Positions 18,200 through 28,031 are shown, counted from the stretch's first letter. The stretch: 64,000 nt of DNA from SZUA-100 sp965248135 (GCA_965248135.1 CBDFIN010000012.1:1860001-1924000); one strand, 5' to 3'. Notes: generated by a model from the letters alone, not told the origin. Translations and numbers: made by a program.

Positions 18200-18883
18200 T
18201 CAGCCAACAAAACGAACAAACTCATCCAGTGGCACCCGGGTCGTTTCGAGCTGGTTTTCCGTGGCCCCCATATCAGCATACCCAAGCGCCATGCCGCAAA
18301 TCACAACCTCGCTACCCGGTATATCAAGATGCGCCCGAATAATTTTTGGGTAAGGCGCGAAGGCGGCCTGCGGACAGGTGTGCAAGCCGCGCCCGCGCGC
18401 TGCTATCATGATATTTTGCAAAAACATGCCATAATCCAGCCAGGAACCGATTTCCAACCTTTTATCGATAGTGAAAATCATACCCACCGGTGCGCCGAAA
18501 AAATTAAAATTCTTGCCATGCTGGTGGTGCATCTTGTCGGTCTCGCCGCGCTTGATGCCCAACAGGCCATAGAGCTCCCAGCCGAGTTTACGCCGCCGGG
18601 AAAGAAACGGTTCAGGTATCGGTTCGGGATAGTAACGATAGGCCTGCTGGCGGGGATGGTCCTTGTCGCCATGGGCCTCGATCAACTCGCTGGTCATGGT
18701 ATCAAGCGCATCACCGCTCGTCACCCAGACCCGCCACGGCTGCATATTGGTGCCGGACGGCGCTCTTGAAGCAACCTGCAAAATATCTGCGACGACGGCT
18801 GTTTCAACCGGTGTACTTAAAAAGCCGCGGATGGCGCGGCGAGAGATAATGGCCTCATCGACGATCCGGTGATCAAGCTGCAT
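18200..18883 (-). CDS. Nitroreductase family FMN protein
   Basis: A 227-aa flavin oxidoreductase. It carries the N-terminal SRRAIRGF phosphate-binding segment, the SGTNMQPWRVWV motif that contacts FMN, and a C-terminal GYADMGATENQLETTRVPLDEFV tail typical of the family. It probably uses NAD(P)H to reduce nitro compounds or quinones; the physiological substrate is unknown. AGGAGAAGAGGA lies directly before the ATG. It is divergent from the XRE-cupin regulator. Confidence 0.9.
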   Translation of the reverse strand: MQLDHRIVDEAIISRRAIRGFLSTPVETAVVADILQVASRAPSGTNMQPWRVWVTSGDALDTMTSELIEAHGDKDHPRQQAYRYYPEPIPEPFLSRRRKLGWELYGLLGIKRGETDKMHHQHGKNFNFFGAPVGMIFTIDKRLEIGSWLDYGMFLQNIMIAARGRGLHTCPQAAFAPYPKIIRAHLDIPGSEVVICGMALGYADMGATENQLETTRVPLDEFVRFVG

Positions 18884-19024
18884 TCCTCTTCTCCTCTTCG
18901 CGCCTTGCTATTCGGGTTCTGCTGGCCGGCAAAGCAAAACCCAAATTTCTGCCGAAATGCAAGTTAATATCGCTGCGAGCTATCATAGTTTGCCGTGAAT
19001 TATTTCAAGAAAATTCCTTGATGC

Positions 19025-19049
19025 GTGAAAAAACATTTGATTTTTTCAC
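19025..19049. promoter_or_regulatory. Candidate operator (9-bp perfect inverted repeat)
   Basis: GTGAAAAAA and TTTTTTCAC form a perfect inverted repeat with a 7-nt spacer (CATTTGA). It lies about 40 nt before the regulator gene's GTG start, in the divergent gap to the nitroreductase. Position and symmetry fit a binding site for the XRE-cupin regulator encoded next to it; the A/T tracts mean chance or a bend is possible. Confidence 0.4.
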
Positions 19050-19089
19050 AAAACGGGGTTTTCCTCGTTGAAAAGGAGAACTTCGCCAG

Positions 19090-19674
19090 GTGAATTCGCA
19101 GGCCGCACATCTTGAGACACCATCCAGCCTATCGCTGGGCCGGGATTTGCGGGCCCTGCGTAAGGCCCGCGGTCTCACCTTGAGCGAACTGGCATTGATT
19201 GTCGGTCGCTCGGTCGGTTTCATTAGTCAGATCGAACGCGGGCTTTCGACCCCTTCGATAAATGATCTGCGCCTGTTGGCGAAAGCATATGACGTACCTG
19301 TCGGCTGGTTTTTCATGCTGGAAGACGAGGACAGCGAAGAGCGGGAATTCATTGTGCGTTCCGGATCGCGTCGGGCGCTTGGCACCGCCGAGGACGGTAT
19401 TGTCGAGGAACTGCTTTCGCCCGATCTCGGCGGTTCGTTCGAAATGTTTCGAACGGTGCTCGAGCCGGGCGCCTCCATGGACGAACCCGTGCTGCGCAGA
19501 ACCGAAGAAGCAGGCTACATCGTCTCCGGTGTCATAGACATTTGGATCGACAGCCGCCAGTTCCAGCTAATTGCGGGCGACAGTTTCCGCTTCGAACACA
19601 AACCCTATCGCTGGCGTAATCCTGGAAAACAAAAAACCATCATTATCTGGGTCGTCAGCCCACCGGTCTATTAA
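19090..19674 (+). CDS. XRE-family regulator with C-terminal cupin domain
   Basis: A 194-aa transcription factor. Residues about 16-72 form an HTH_3 domain (LRALRKARGLTLSELALIVG, then VGFISQIERGLSTPS), and residues about 115-190 form a cupin barrel that probably binds a small metabolite. Such regulators control amine and betaine catabolism elsewhere. The GTG start follows AAAGGAG. It is the first gene of the operon, 12 nt before the first dehydrogenase, and a palindrome sits just upstream, suggesting autoregulation. Confidence 0.88.
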   Translation: MNSQAAHLETPSSLSLGRDLRALRKARGLTLSELALIVGRSVGFISQIERGLSTPSINDLRLLAKAYDVPVGWFFMLEDEDSEEREFIVRSGSRRALGTAEDGIVEELLSPDLGGSFEMFRTVLEPGASMDEPVLRRTEEAGYIVSGVIDIWIDSRQFQLIAGDSFRFEHKPYRWRNPGKQKTIIIWVVSPPVY

Positions 19675-19686
19675 GCGAGAATTCCT

Positions 19687-22128
19687 ATGGCAGAACTCAC
19701 CTCAAATGCACGTGTAGTCATCATCGGCGGCGGTGTCATTGGTACTTCCGGTCTTTACCATTTGGCCAAGGCCGGCTGGACCGATTGTCTGCTGCTGGAA
19801 AAGAACGAGCTGACCTCCGGCTCGACCTGGCATGCTGCCGGCAACGTGCCGACCTTCTCCGCCTCCTGGTCGATCATGAACATGCAGCGCTATTCGACCG
19901 AGCTTTATCGCGGTCTTGGCGAGGCCGTCGATTACCCGATGAATTATCATGTCACCGGTTCGGTGCGGCTGGCCCATTCGGATAACCGCATGCAGGAATT
20001 TGAGCGCGCCTGCGGCATGGGCCGTTATCAGGGCATTGATATGGAAATGTGCTCGATTGACGATCTTCGTCGCCATTATCCGTTTTTGCAGACCCACGAC
20101 CTTGCTGGCGGGCTTTATGACCCTAATGATGGCGACATTGACCCGGCCCAATTGACCCAGGCACTGGCAAAGGGCGCACGGCAAATGGGTGCCAAAATTG
20201 TCCGTTTCTGCCCGGTTACCGGTATTGAACGTAAAGGCGGCGAGTGGATCATCCACACACCGAAAGGCGCGGTCACTTGCGAAATCGTTGTCAATGCGGC
20301 CGGCTACCGGGCCCGGGAACTGGGCCGCATGTTCATTCCTCATGGCGGTCGCGAAGTGCCGATGATGACGATGAGCCATCAATATCTGATCAGCGAAGAG
20401 GTGGACGAGATTAAGAACTGGTCGAAGGAGACCGGCCGTAAATTACCACTGCTGCGCGATGTCGATTCCTCCTATTATCTAAGACAGGAGAAACATGGCC
20501 TCAATCTCGGTCCTTACGAGGGCAATTGCCGGGCCCATTGGGTCGATGCGGACGACCCGATGCCGGATGATTTTTCCTTCCAGCTTTACCCCGACGATCT
20601 CGAGCGCATCGAGTGGCATATTGATGACGCGATGAAGCGGGTGCCGCTGCTTGAGACTGCCGGCATCAGCAAGGTGATCAACGGGCCGATCCCCTATACG
20701 CCGGACGGCAACCCGCTAATCGGTCCGATGCCGGGTGTTGCCAATGCATATGAGGCCTGTGTCTTCACCTTTGGCATTGCTCAAGGCGGTGGCGCCGGCA
20801 AGGTCTTGGCCGAATGGATCACCGAAGGTGCCACCGAGTGGGACATGTGGTCCTGTGATCCGCGGCGTTTTACCGGGTTTTGCGATCAGGATTATTGCAA
20901 CCAAAAGGGCATGGAAGTTTACGGCCATGAATATGCCATGCACTTTCCGCGCCATGAATGGCCGGCTGGCCGCGATAAAAAGCTGCCGACATTGCACAGC
21001 CGGCTGGCAGAAAAGGGGGCGCAGTTCGGCGCCTATAATGGCTGGGAGCGGGCCAATTGGTTTGCTAAAGAGGGCGATGACACGTCGGAACAATCGACCC
21101 AGACCTGGCGGCGTGAGGGGCCATGGCACCAGCGCATTGGCGAAGAATGTCTGGCGGTGCGCGATCATTGTGGTGTCTTGGCGATTTCGGGCTTTTCTCG
21201 TATCGCGGTGGAAGGCGAGGGCGCGCGCGACTGGCTCGACAGCCAGACCGTATCGCGGATGCCGAAACCGGGTCGGGTCGGGCTGGTCTATTTTGCCGAC
21301 GAAAAGGGGCGCATTGTCACCGAAATGTCGACAATTCCTCAATCGGACGACGAGATCTGGCTGATCACGGCGGCGATCGCCCAATGGCACGACGGCGAAT
21401 TGTTGTCGCGCAAGGCGCCTGAGGGCATCGCTATCCACGACCGCACCGAAAAATATGAGTGTCTGTTGGTCACCGGGCCACAATCGCGGCATATTTTGGG
21501 CCAGATCAGCGATGCGGATTTGACCAAAAGCTGGCTCAGTTTCCAGACCGCCATGGTGGTGGGTAAGGAATGCGTTTTGCTGCGAGTATCCTATGCCGGT
21601 GAGCTTGGATGGGAAATCCACTGCCTGGTGGAAGACGCGCCAAAGATTTACGACGCGCTGATTGATCACGGTGTCAAACCGTTCGGCATGTATGCGCTCG
21701 ATAGTCTTCGTCTGGAGAAAAGCTATCGCGCCTGGAAGGGCGATCTGTCGACCGACTATACGGTGCTGCAGGGTGGTCTTGCGCGATTTGTCGACTGGAA
21801 CAAACCCGAATTTACCGGTCGCGCGGCCTTGTTGGCCGAAAAACAACGGGGTGTTTCCAAGCGCTTTGTTACTCTGGTGGTCGAGGCCGGTACCTGTGAC
21901 GCACCTTATATGTCAACCATTTGGCACGACAGTGAGGTGGTGGGGGAAACCACTTCTGGGGGATGGGGCCATCGTATTGGCAAATCCATTGCCCTTGGCA
22001 TGTTACGCAACGATCTTGGCGAACCCGGCACAATAGTCGAAGTGGAAATATACGGCCAGCGATACAAGGCCCGTGTCCAGGAGGATCAGCCGCTTTGGGA
22101 TCCGGCCAACGAGAGGCTCAGGGCATGA
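19687..22128 (+). CDS. Dimethylglycine/sarcosine dehydrogenase-like FAD-GcvT protein (1)
   Basis: An 813-aa fusion of an N-terminal FAD-dependent amine oxidase (about 1-390) with C-terminal GcvT/folate-binding domains (about 430-800). The Rossmann motif VVIIGGGVIG is at 10-19, and SGSTWHAAG places His49 at the position that binds FAD covalently in mammalian dimethylglycine dehydrogenase. It probably removes an N-methyl group and hands it to tetrahydrofolate. Its stop overlaps the next start (ATGA). It is diverged from the second copy at 23027, so the two probably act on different N-methylated substrates. Confidence 0.88.
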   Translation: MAELTSNARVVIIGGGVIGTSGLYHLAKAGWTDCLLLEKNELTSGSTWHAAGNVPTFSASWSIMNMQRYSTELYRGLGEAVDYPMNYHVTGSVRLAHSDNRMQEFERACGMGRYQGIDMEMCSIDDLRRHYPFLQTHDLAGGLYDPNDGDIDPAQLTQALAKGARQMGAKIVRFCPVTGIERKGGEWIIHTPKGAVTCEIVVNAAGYRARELGRMFIPHGGREVPMMTMSHQYLISEEVDEIKNWSKETGRKLPLLRDVDSSYYLRQEKHGLNLGPYEGNCRAHWVDADDPMPDDFSFQLYPDDLERIEWHIDDAMKRVPLLETAGISKVINGPIPYTPDGNPLIGPMPGVANAYEACVFTFGIAQGGGAGKVLAEWITEGATEWDMWSCDPRRFTGFCDQDYCNQKGMEVYGHEYAMHFPRHEWPAGRDKKLPTLHSRLAEKGAQFGAYNGWERANWFAKEGDDTSEQSTQTWRREGPWHQRIGEECLAVRDHCGVLAISGFSRIAVEGEGARDWLDSQTVSRMPKPGRVGLVYFADEKGRIVTEMSTIPQSDDEIWLITAAIAQWHDGELLSRKAPEGIAIHDRTEKYECLLVTGPQSRHILGQISDADLTKSWLSFQTAMVVGKECVLLRVSYAGELGWEIHCLVEDAPKIYDALIDHGVKPFGMYALDSLRLEKSYRAWKGDLSTDYTVLQGGLARFVDWNKPEFTGRAALLAEKQRGVSKRFVTLVVEAGTCDAPYMSTIWHDSEVVGETTSGGWGHRIGKSIALGMLRNDLGEPGTIVEVEIYGQRYKARVQEDQPLWDPANERLRA

Positions 22129-23030
22129 GCACCATTTCCCTTCTCGATGGTGGCATGGGTCAGGAATTGCTGAAGCGCAGCGTCAATCCGCCATCGCCCC
22201 ATTGGTCGGCGCAGGTTATGATGGATGAACCGGAAATCGTTACCGCCATCCACCGTGACTATATCGAAGCCGGCGCCCGCATTATCACCATCAATGCCTA
22301 TTCGGCCACGCCTGAACGGTTGGAGAACCTCAACGATCCCGCCCTGTTTGAACGGTTGCAGCAATTGGCCATCGAACTTGCCGAAAAGGCGAAAGAGGGC
22401 CTTGAAGAAGATGTTGTAATCGCCGGCTGTCTGCCGCCCCTGGTGGGCAGCTACCGGCCTGATCTTGTGCCCGAATATGATACCTGCCTTGCCACCTATC
22501 GGCGGATTGCATCATGCCAAAGCGACCATGTTGATATTTTCCTGTGCGAAACGATGGCATCTGTCCGCGAAATCCACGCTGCCGGAAATGCAGCGGTCGA
22601 GTGCGGAAAAGCGGTCTGGATGGCAATGACGGTGATCGATGGCGATGGTGCCAAGTTGCGTTCGGGCGAGCCGCTCGAAGACGGCATTGCCGCTGCAATC
22701 GAGGTTGGTTGCAGCGCGGTGCTGGTCAATTGCTCATGGCCGGAATCGCTTAGTGAGGCGATGCCGTTGCTTGCCGCATCGGGTCTGCCATTTGGCGGCT
22801 ATGCCAACGGTTTTACCGCCATTGACGCGCTGGCTCCCGGCGGCACTGTCGATATTTTGGTTGCCCGTGATGATCTTGGACCTGAGGCCTATGGTAATCA
22901 TGCCATGTCATGGATCAACCAGGGCGCGACCATCGTTGGTGGTTGCTGCGAGACCGGGCCGGCGCACATAGCGGCAATTGCAGAAAGACTTAAACAGGCC
23001 GACCACCAGATAATTGGAATTGAGCGATGA
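22125..23030 (+). CDS. Betaine/homocysteine S-methyltransferase-like protein
   Basis: A 301-aa Pfam S-methyl_trans barrel. It has the N-terminal LLDGGMGQEL, the first zinc cysteine in VLVNCS and the paired zinc cysteines in GGCCETGP, so the catalytic zinc site is intact. Known members move a methyl group from betaine or S-methylmethionine to homocysteine. Flanked by dimethylglycine dehydrogenase-like enzymes, it fits glycine betaine to dimethylglycine conversion, which is inference. The start overlaps the previous stop by 4 nt, and its stop overlaps the next start. Confidence 0.87.
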   Translation: MSTISLLDGGMGQELLKRSVNPPSPHWSAQVMMDEPEIVTAIHRDYIEAGARIITINAYSATPERLENLNDPALFERLQQLAIELAEKAKEGLEEDVVIAGCLPPLVGSYRPDLVPEYDTCLATYRRIASCQSDHVDIFLCETMASVREIHAAGNAAVECGKAVWMAMTVIDGDGAKLRSGEPLEDGIAAAIEVGCSAVLVNCSWPESLSEAMPLLAASGLPFGGYANGFTAIDALAPGGTVDILVARDDLGPEAYGNHAMSWINQGATIVGGCCETGPAHIAAIAERLKQADHQIIGIER

Positions 23031-25477
23031 AGAAAACCCTCCCTTCCCATGCGCGAGCGGTAATAATCGGCGGCGGTATTGCCGGATGTTCGCTGGCCTA
23101 TCATCTGGCCCGGCTTGGCTGGAAAGATGTAATTTTGCTGGAACGCAAGCAACTGACCTGTGGAACAACCTGGCATGCCGCCGGTCTTATCGCCCAGTTG
23201 CGGGCCACGTCCAATATGACGAAACTGGCTAAATACACCCAGGAACTTTACTTCGATCTCGAAAAAGAAACCGGCATTTCCACCGGGCTGCACCGTTGCG
23301 GCTCGATCACCGTGGCGCTCACCGAAGAACGGCGGGAAGAGATTTACCGTGGCGCCTCGATGGCCCGCGCCTTTGGTGTCGAGATTGAAGAAATATCACC
23401 TTCGGAGGTAACTGCGCGCTACCCGCATCTTAATATCGAGGATGTTTGTGGCGCGGTCTATCTGCCCAAGGACGGTCAGGGCGATCCGGCCAATATAACC
23501 CATGCGCTGGCCAAGGGCGCCCGGCAAATGGGGGCAAAGGTCTTTGAGGGTATCAAGGTCACCGGCATCAATAAAAAAGATGGCCGTGCCACCGGTGTAA
23601 CCGTCGATACCGGCGACGGACCGGTCAAGATTGTCGCTGACCATGTGGTCAATTGTGGTGGCATGTGGGCCCGCGAACTTGGCGCGATGGCCGGCTCGGT
23701 CGTGCCGCTGCATGCCTGCGAACATTTTTATATCGTCACCGAAGCGATCAAAGGCCTTGGCCGGCTGCCGGTGTTGCGGGTACCGGACGAATGCGCCTAC
23801 TACAAGGAAGATGCAGGCAAGATATTGCTTGGGGCATTTGAACCCAAGTCCAAGCCCTGGGGCATGGATGGTATCCCGGAAGATTTCTGCTTCGACCAAT
23901 TGCCGGAAGATTTCGACCACTTCGAGCCGATATTGGAAAAGGCGGTCAACCGTATGCCAATACTGGCCGAGGCCGGTATCCATACCTTTTTTAACGGGCC
24001 GGAAAGTTTTACCCCCGACGACCGCTACTATCTGGGTGAAATGCCTGAGGTGAGAAATTTCTGGGTCTGCGCCGGGTTTAATTCCGTCGGCATTCAGTCT
24101 GCCGGCGGGGCCGGCATGGCGCTTGCCCAATGGATGGAAGACGGCCAGCCACCGTTTGATCTGTGGGATGTCGACATTCGCCGGGTCCAGCCGTTTCAAG
24201 CCAACGCCTACTATCTGCGCGAGCGGGTGTCTGAAACGCTGGGCCTGCTTTATGCTGACCATTACCCTTATCGCCAGCCCGAAACGTCGCGTGGTGTGCG
24301 CCGCTCACCAATCCATGAGCACCTTGAAAAACGCGGCGCGGTTTTCGGCGAACTGGCCGGTTGGGAACGGGCCAACTGGTTTGCCGATGAGGGGCAGGAA
24401 GCCCGGTATGCCTATTCCTGGAAGCGGCAGAACTGGTTCGACAATGCCCGGCGCGAACATATGGCCGTGCGCCAAGGTGTCGGTTTTTTTGACATGACCA
24501 GCTTCGGCAAAATCCGCATCGAAGGCCGTGACGCGACCGCCTTTTTACAAAACCTCTGTGCCAACCAAATGGATGTCGAACCGGGTCGCATTGTCTATAC
24601 CCAGATGTTGAACACTCGTGGTGGTATTGAAAGCGACCTGACCGTGACGCGGCTTTCTGAGAACGGTTATCTGGCAATTGTTCCTGGCGCCACTTTGCAA
24701 CGGGACCTTTCGTGGATGCGCCGTCATCTTGATGATGCAATGCATGTGGTCATTACCGACGTGACAGCGGCAGAGGCGGTGTTTTGTGTCATGGGTCCAA
24801 AATCACGCGAGCTCTTGCAAAAAATCTCGCCGCATGATTTTTCCAACCAAAACCACCCGTTCGCCACCATGCGGGAGATCGAGATCGGCATGGGGCAGGC
24901 CCGTGCCCACCGGGTCACTTATGTGGGTGAATTGGGTTGGGAAATTTATGTCGCCACCGATCAGGCGGCCCATGTGTTCGAGACTATTGAGAAGGCAGGA
25001 CCGGATGCTGGTCTCAAACTCTGCGGCCTGCATGTGCTTGATTCCTGTCGTATCGAAAAGGCCTTCCGCCATTTCGGTCATGATGTCACCGACGAAGATC
25101 ATGTCTTGGAAGCCGGGCTTGGCTTTGCCGTCAAACCCGACAAGGGCGAATTTATTGGCCGCGATGCGGTGCTTTCAAAGCAACAGTCAGGTCTGGAACG
25201 TCGACTGCTGCAATTTCAGCTCAATGATCCTGGGTCGCTTTTGTATCACAATGAGCCGATTGTCCGCGACGGTGAAATTGTCGGGCATCTGTCTTCGGGA
25301 AATTATGGTCATTTCCTCGGCGCGGCCGTCGGCCTTGGCTATGTGCCCTGCCAGGCAGAACGGCCTGAAGAAGTGCTCAATTCGACCTTTGAAATCGAGA
25401 TTGCCGGCGAAAGACATGGCGCGAGCGCGAGCTTGAAACCGCTATATGACCCAAAATCTGCACGCGTGAGGATGTAA
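23027..25477 (+). CDS. Dimethylglycine/sarcosine dehydrogenase-like FAD-GcvT protein (2)
   Basis: An 816-aa paralogue of the 19687 gene with the same FAD-plus-GcvT layout. The dinucleotide motif VIIGGGIAG and TCGTTWHAAG (His50, likely FAD-linked) are intact; the C-terminal folate domain includes YVGELGWEIYV. It overlaps the methyltransferase gene by 4 nt. With the first copy it could perform successive demethylations (dimethylglycine to sarcosine to glycine), feeding one-carbon units to folate. Confidence 0.88.
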   Translation: MKKTLPSHARAVIIGGGIAGCSLAYHLARLGWKDVILLERKQLTCGTTWHAAGLIAQLRATSNMTKLAKYTQELYFDLEKETGISTGLHRCGSITVALTEERREEIYRGASMARAFGVEIEEISPSEVTARYPHLNIEDVCGAVYLPKDGQGDPANITHALAKGARQMGAKVFEGIKVTGINKKDGRATGVTVDTGDGPVKIVADHVVNCGGMWARELGAMAGSVVPLHACEHFYIVTEAIKGLGRLPVLRVPDECAYYKEDAGKILLGAFEPKSKPWGMDGIPEDFCFDQLPEDFDHFEPILEKAVNRMPILAEAGIHTFFNGPESFTPDDRYYLGEMPEVRNFWVCAGFNSVGIQSAGGAGMALAQWMEDGQPPFDLWDVDIRRVQPFQANAYYLRERVSETLGLLYADHYPYRQPETSRGVRRSPIHEHLEKRGAVFGELAGWERANWFADEGQEARYAYSWKRQNWFDNARREHMAVRQGVGFFDMTSFGKIRIEGRDATAFLQNLCANQMDVEPGRIVYTQMLNTRGGIESDLTVTRLSENGYLAIVPGATLQRDLSWMRRHLDDAMHVVITDVTAAEAVFCVMGPKSRELLQKISPHDFSNQNHPFATMREIEIGMGQARAHRVTYVGELGWEIYVATDQAAHVFETIEKAGPDAGLKLCGLHVLDSCRIEKAFRHFGHDVTDEDHVLEAGLGFAVKPDKGEFIGRDAVLSKQQSGLERRLLQFQLNDPGSLLYHNEPIVRDGEIVGHLSSGNYGHFLGAAVGLGYVPCQAERPEEVLNSTFEIEIAGERHGASASLKPLYDPKSARVRM

Positions 25478-25480
25478 CTT

Positions 25481-26311
25481 ATGAGCAAGCTCAAGCATCG
25501 CCACAAGACTTTTGCCAAACTGCACGAGGAGGGCTGTTTCATCATGCCCAATCCGTGGGACATGGGTTCAGCACGAATAATGGCATCGCTCGGCGCCAAG
25601 GCCCTGGCCACCACCAGCGCTGGCTATGCCTTCACCCTTGGCAAGGCGGATATGGGCAAGGTCACGCGAGACGAGGCATTAAGCCATGCCAGCGATATCG
25701 TTGCCGCCACGCCGTTGCCGGTCAATGGTGATCTGGAAAACGGTTATGGCGACGACCCGGATAGGGTGGCCGAGACCATTCGTCTGGCATCTGAAGCCGG
25801 GTTGTCGGGCTGTTCAATTGAAGACGTTGCCATGGGCGAAACCGAGTTTTTCTACCCGTTTGAACAGGCGGTGGAACGCATTGAGGCGGCGGTCGATGCT
25901 GCCGGTGGCTTAAAACACCGGTTTATGCTCACCGCCCGCGCCGATGGCGTGATGCTCGGGCTATACGACATGGACGAGGCGATCCGCCGGGCAAGAGCCT
26001 TCGAGAATGCCGGTGCCGATTTGGTTTATGTGCCGATACCGGGTTCGATGGCTGATATCGTACGGCTTTGCAATTCTGTTTCCTGTCCAGTCAATGCGCT
26101 TGCGGCCGGCCCGTTCGTTAAACACAGTTACGCCGAGTTTGCCAGCGCCGGTGTTCGCCGCGTCAGCCTTGGTTCGGCTATCGCAAGAACAACCCACAGG
26201 CTGATCAACGATGCGGTCGGCGCAATGATCAACGAAGGTGATTTTTCCGTGCTGTCAAAATCGATCAGTGGTGATGAGGTCGACAGTTTGCTGAAAAAGG
26301 GAAGACGCTGA
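25481..26311 (+). CDS. Isocitrate lyase/PEP mutase family protein
   Basis: A 276-aa alpha/beta barrel of the PEP mutase/isocitrate lyase superfamily. Metal-site motifs GDLENGYGDDP and SIEDV are present, and the general fold signature MPNPWDMGSARI is N-terminal. The isocitrate-lyase KKCGH loop is absent, so it is not isocitrate lyase. Family members break or form C-C or C-P bonds next to a carboxylate; the substrate here is unknown. It starts 3 nt after the dehydrogenase stop, so it belongs to the same operon. Confidence 0.8.
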   Translation: MSKLKHRHKTFAKLHEEGCFIMPNPWDMGSARIMASLGAKALATTSAGYAFTLGKADMGKVTRDEALSHASDIVAATPLPVNGDLENGYGDDPDRVAETIRLASEAGLSGCSIEDVAMGETEFFYPFEQAVERIEAAVDAAGGLKHRFMLTARADGVMLGLYDMDEAIRRARAFENAGADLVYVPIPGSMADIVRLCNSVSCPVNALAAGPFVKHSYAEFASAGVRRVSLGSAIARTTHRLINDAVGAMINEGDFSVLSKSISGDEVDSLLKKGRR

Positions 26312-26343
26312 CGATCAAACGCATCGCCAGACAGGAGGGAATG

Positions 26344-27921
26344 ATGAACGATACAGCAGCAACACAATCCCGCCGGTCTGGTGGCAGAAAGGCGCGTCAT
26401 GCCCTACGCTCTGCGCCGTTGGCAGCAGATGTCAGACCGGTCCGCAAGGGGCTTGAGGGCGGGCGTTACAAACCGCTTGGCGCTGAGGAAGTTGCCAAAA
26501 TTCACACCGCCGTGCTGGATGTTTTGGAAAATATTGGTCTTTCGCAGGCAACCGAAACATGTGCCGAGGCATGTACGGCGATTGGCGCTGTCATGGGCGA
26601 CGATGGCCGGTTGCGGTTTCCCCGCTCGCTAGTTGAAAACACCATCGCCTCGGCCAATCGCGACTTCGCCCTTTGCGGGCGCAAGCCAGAGCTCGATATA
26701 CATCCGCAAGGGGCCAAGGTGCATTTCGGCACCGCAGGAGCCGCCGTCCATGTGGTCGATGTGGAAAAAAACGAATACCGCGAAAGCCTGCTGAAGGATG
26801 TTTACGACGCCGCCCGCATTGTCGATCTGCAGGACAATATTCACTTTTTTCAGCGGCCCATGGTGGCGCGTGATATGGAAACATCGCTCGATCTCGATCT
26901 TAACACGCTTTATGCCTGTCTTGCGGGAACGAAAAAGCACGTGGGCACAAGCCTTACCGTTGCCGAAAATGTCGAACCTTGTTTGGACATGATCTATCGG
27001 GTCGCCGGGGGAGAAGAGGCCTTCCGTGCCAGGCCCATTGTTTCGGCATCGATTTGTTTTGTGGTGCCGCCGTTGCGCTTTGCCCGCGATGCCTGCGATG
27101 TGCTTGAGGAATGTGTACGCGGTGGTGTGCCTGTACTCTTGCTCTCAGCCGGTCAGGCCGGCGCCACCTCTCCGGCTGCGATTGCCGGTTCTATTGTGCA
27201 GGCAACGGCGGAGGTTCTGGCCGGGCTCATCTATGTCAATGCGTTGGCCCCCGGTCATCCGGCGATTTTTGGCACCTGGCCATTTGTCTCTGATCTTCGC
27301 ACCGGCGCCATGTCGGGCGGTTCCGGCGAACAGGCACTGTTGACCGCCGCCTGCAGCCAGATGGCCAATCACTATAATCTGCCGTGCGGCTCGCCCGCCG
27401 GCATGAGCGACGCCAAGATGCCGGATATTCAGGCCGGCTATGAAAAAGGCGTCACCACCGCGCTGGCCGGTCTGGCGGGTGATAACCTCATTTATGAAGC
27501 CGCCGGTATGCATGGATCGTTGCTCGGGTTCTGTCTTGAAAGCCTGATACTTGACAATGATGTGCTTGGTCAGGCGCTGCGATGTGTTCGTGGTATTGAG
27601 GTGAACGACGACACGCTTTCAATCGAAACCATGCGCGAGGTTTGCACCCAGGGGCCAAGTCATTATCTTGGACACGGCCAGACCCTTTCCTTAATGCAGA
27701 GCGAGTATATTTATCCGGTGCTCGGCAACCGTATGAGCCCCAAGGAATGGGTCGAGGCGGAAAAACCCGATATTATCAAACTGGCCATTGCCGAAAAGCA
27801 GCGCATTCTTGGCAGCTATTTTCCCGACCACATCGCTCCGGCACTCGACCGAGAACTACGCCGCGATTTTGCCATTCATCTGCCAAGGAAGCAGATGAGC
27901 AGCGGATATCGCCAAATGTGA
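26344..27921 (+). CDS. MttB-family (non-pyrrolysine) methyltransferase
   Basis: A 525-aa protein of the trimethylamine methyltransferase family (COG5598). The frame has no internal amber codon, so it belongs to the non-pyrrolysine branch, which includes glycine-betaine:corrinoid methyltransferases. AGGAGG lies 5 nt before the ATG at 26344; the preceding ATG at 26341 is too close to it. It is last in the operon. No corrinoid-binding partner or reductive activator is encoded in this window, which is unusual for a working corrinoid system. Confidence 0.83.
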   Translation: MNDTAATQSRRSGGRKARHALRSAPLAADVRPVRKGLEGGRYKPLGAEEVAKIHTAVLDVLENIGLSQATETCAEACTAIGAVMGDDGRLRFPRSLVENTIASANRDFALCGRKPELDIHPQGAKVHFGTAGAAVHVVDVEKNEYRESLLKDVYDAARIVDLQDNIHFFQRPMVARDMETSLDLDLNTLYACLAGTKKHVGTSLTVAENVEPCLDMIYRVAGGEEAFRARPIVSASICFVVPPLRFARDACDVLEECVRGGVPVLLLSAGQAGATSPAAIAGSIVQATAEVLAGLIYVNALAPGHPAIFGTWPFVSDLRTGAMSGGSGEQALLTAACSQMANHYNLPCGSPAGMSDAKMPDIQAGYEKGVTTALAGLAGDNLIYEAAGMHGSLLGFCLESLILDNDVLGQALRCVRGIEVNDDTLSIETMREVCTQGPSHYLGHGQTLSLMQSEYIYPVLGNRMSPKEWVEAEKPDIIKLAIAEKQRILGSYFPDHIAPALDRELRRDFAIHLPRKQMSSGYRQM

Positions 27922-28031
27922 CCGCATGGATCAACTTAACAGTAACAATACCACTATACGTTATATGCCATAGGTTGTGTCGCGGGTCTGAATTGGCGAA
28001 CCCGTGACGACCGAGATGGCGGTGCAGTTTG

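Noticed and set aside
20716..21846. Long antisense open frame (about 376 codons) opposite the first dehydrogenase
   Set aside because: Shadow of the conserved FAD-GcvT gene; no start signal or recognisable domain.
22081..22130. Riboswitch in front of the homocysteine methyltransferase gene
   Set aside because: The start overlaps the previous stop by 4 nt, so no leader exists.
25481..26311. True isocitrate lyase of the glyoxylate shunt
   Set aside because: At 276 aa it is too short and lacks the KKCGH loop; better described as PEP-mutase superfamily.
26344..27921. Possible pyrrolysine-containing MttB
   Set aside because: The frame has no internal TAG; the protein is complete without amber read-through.
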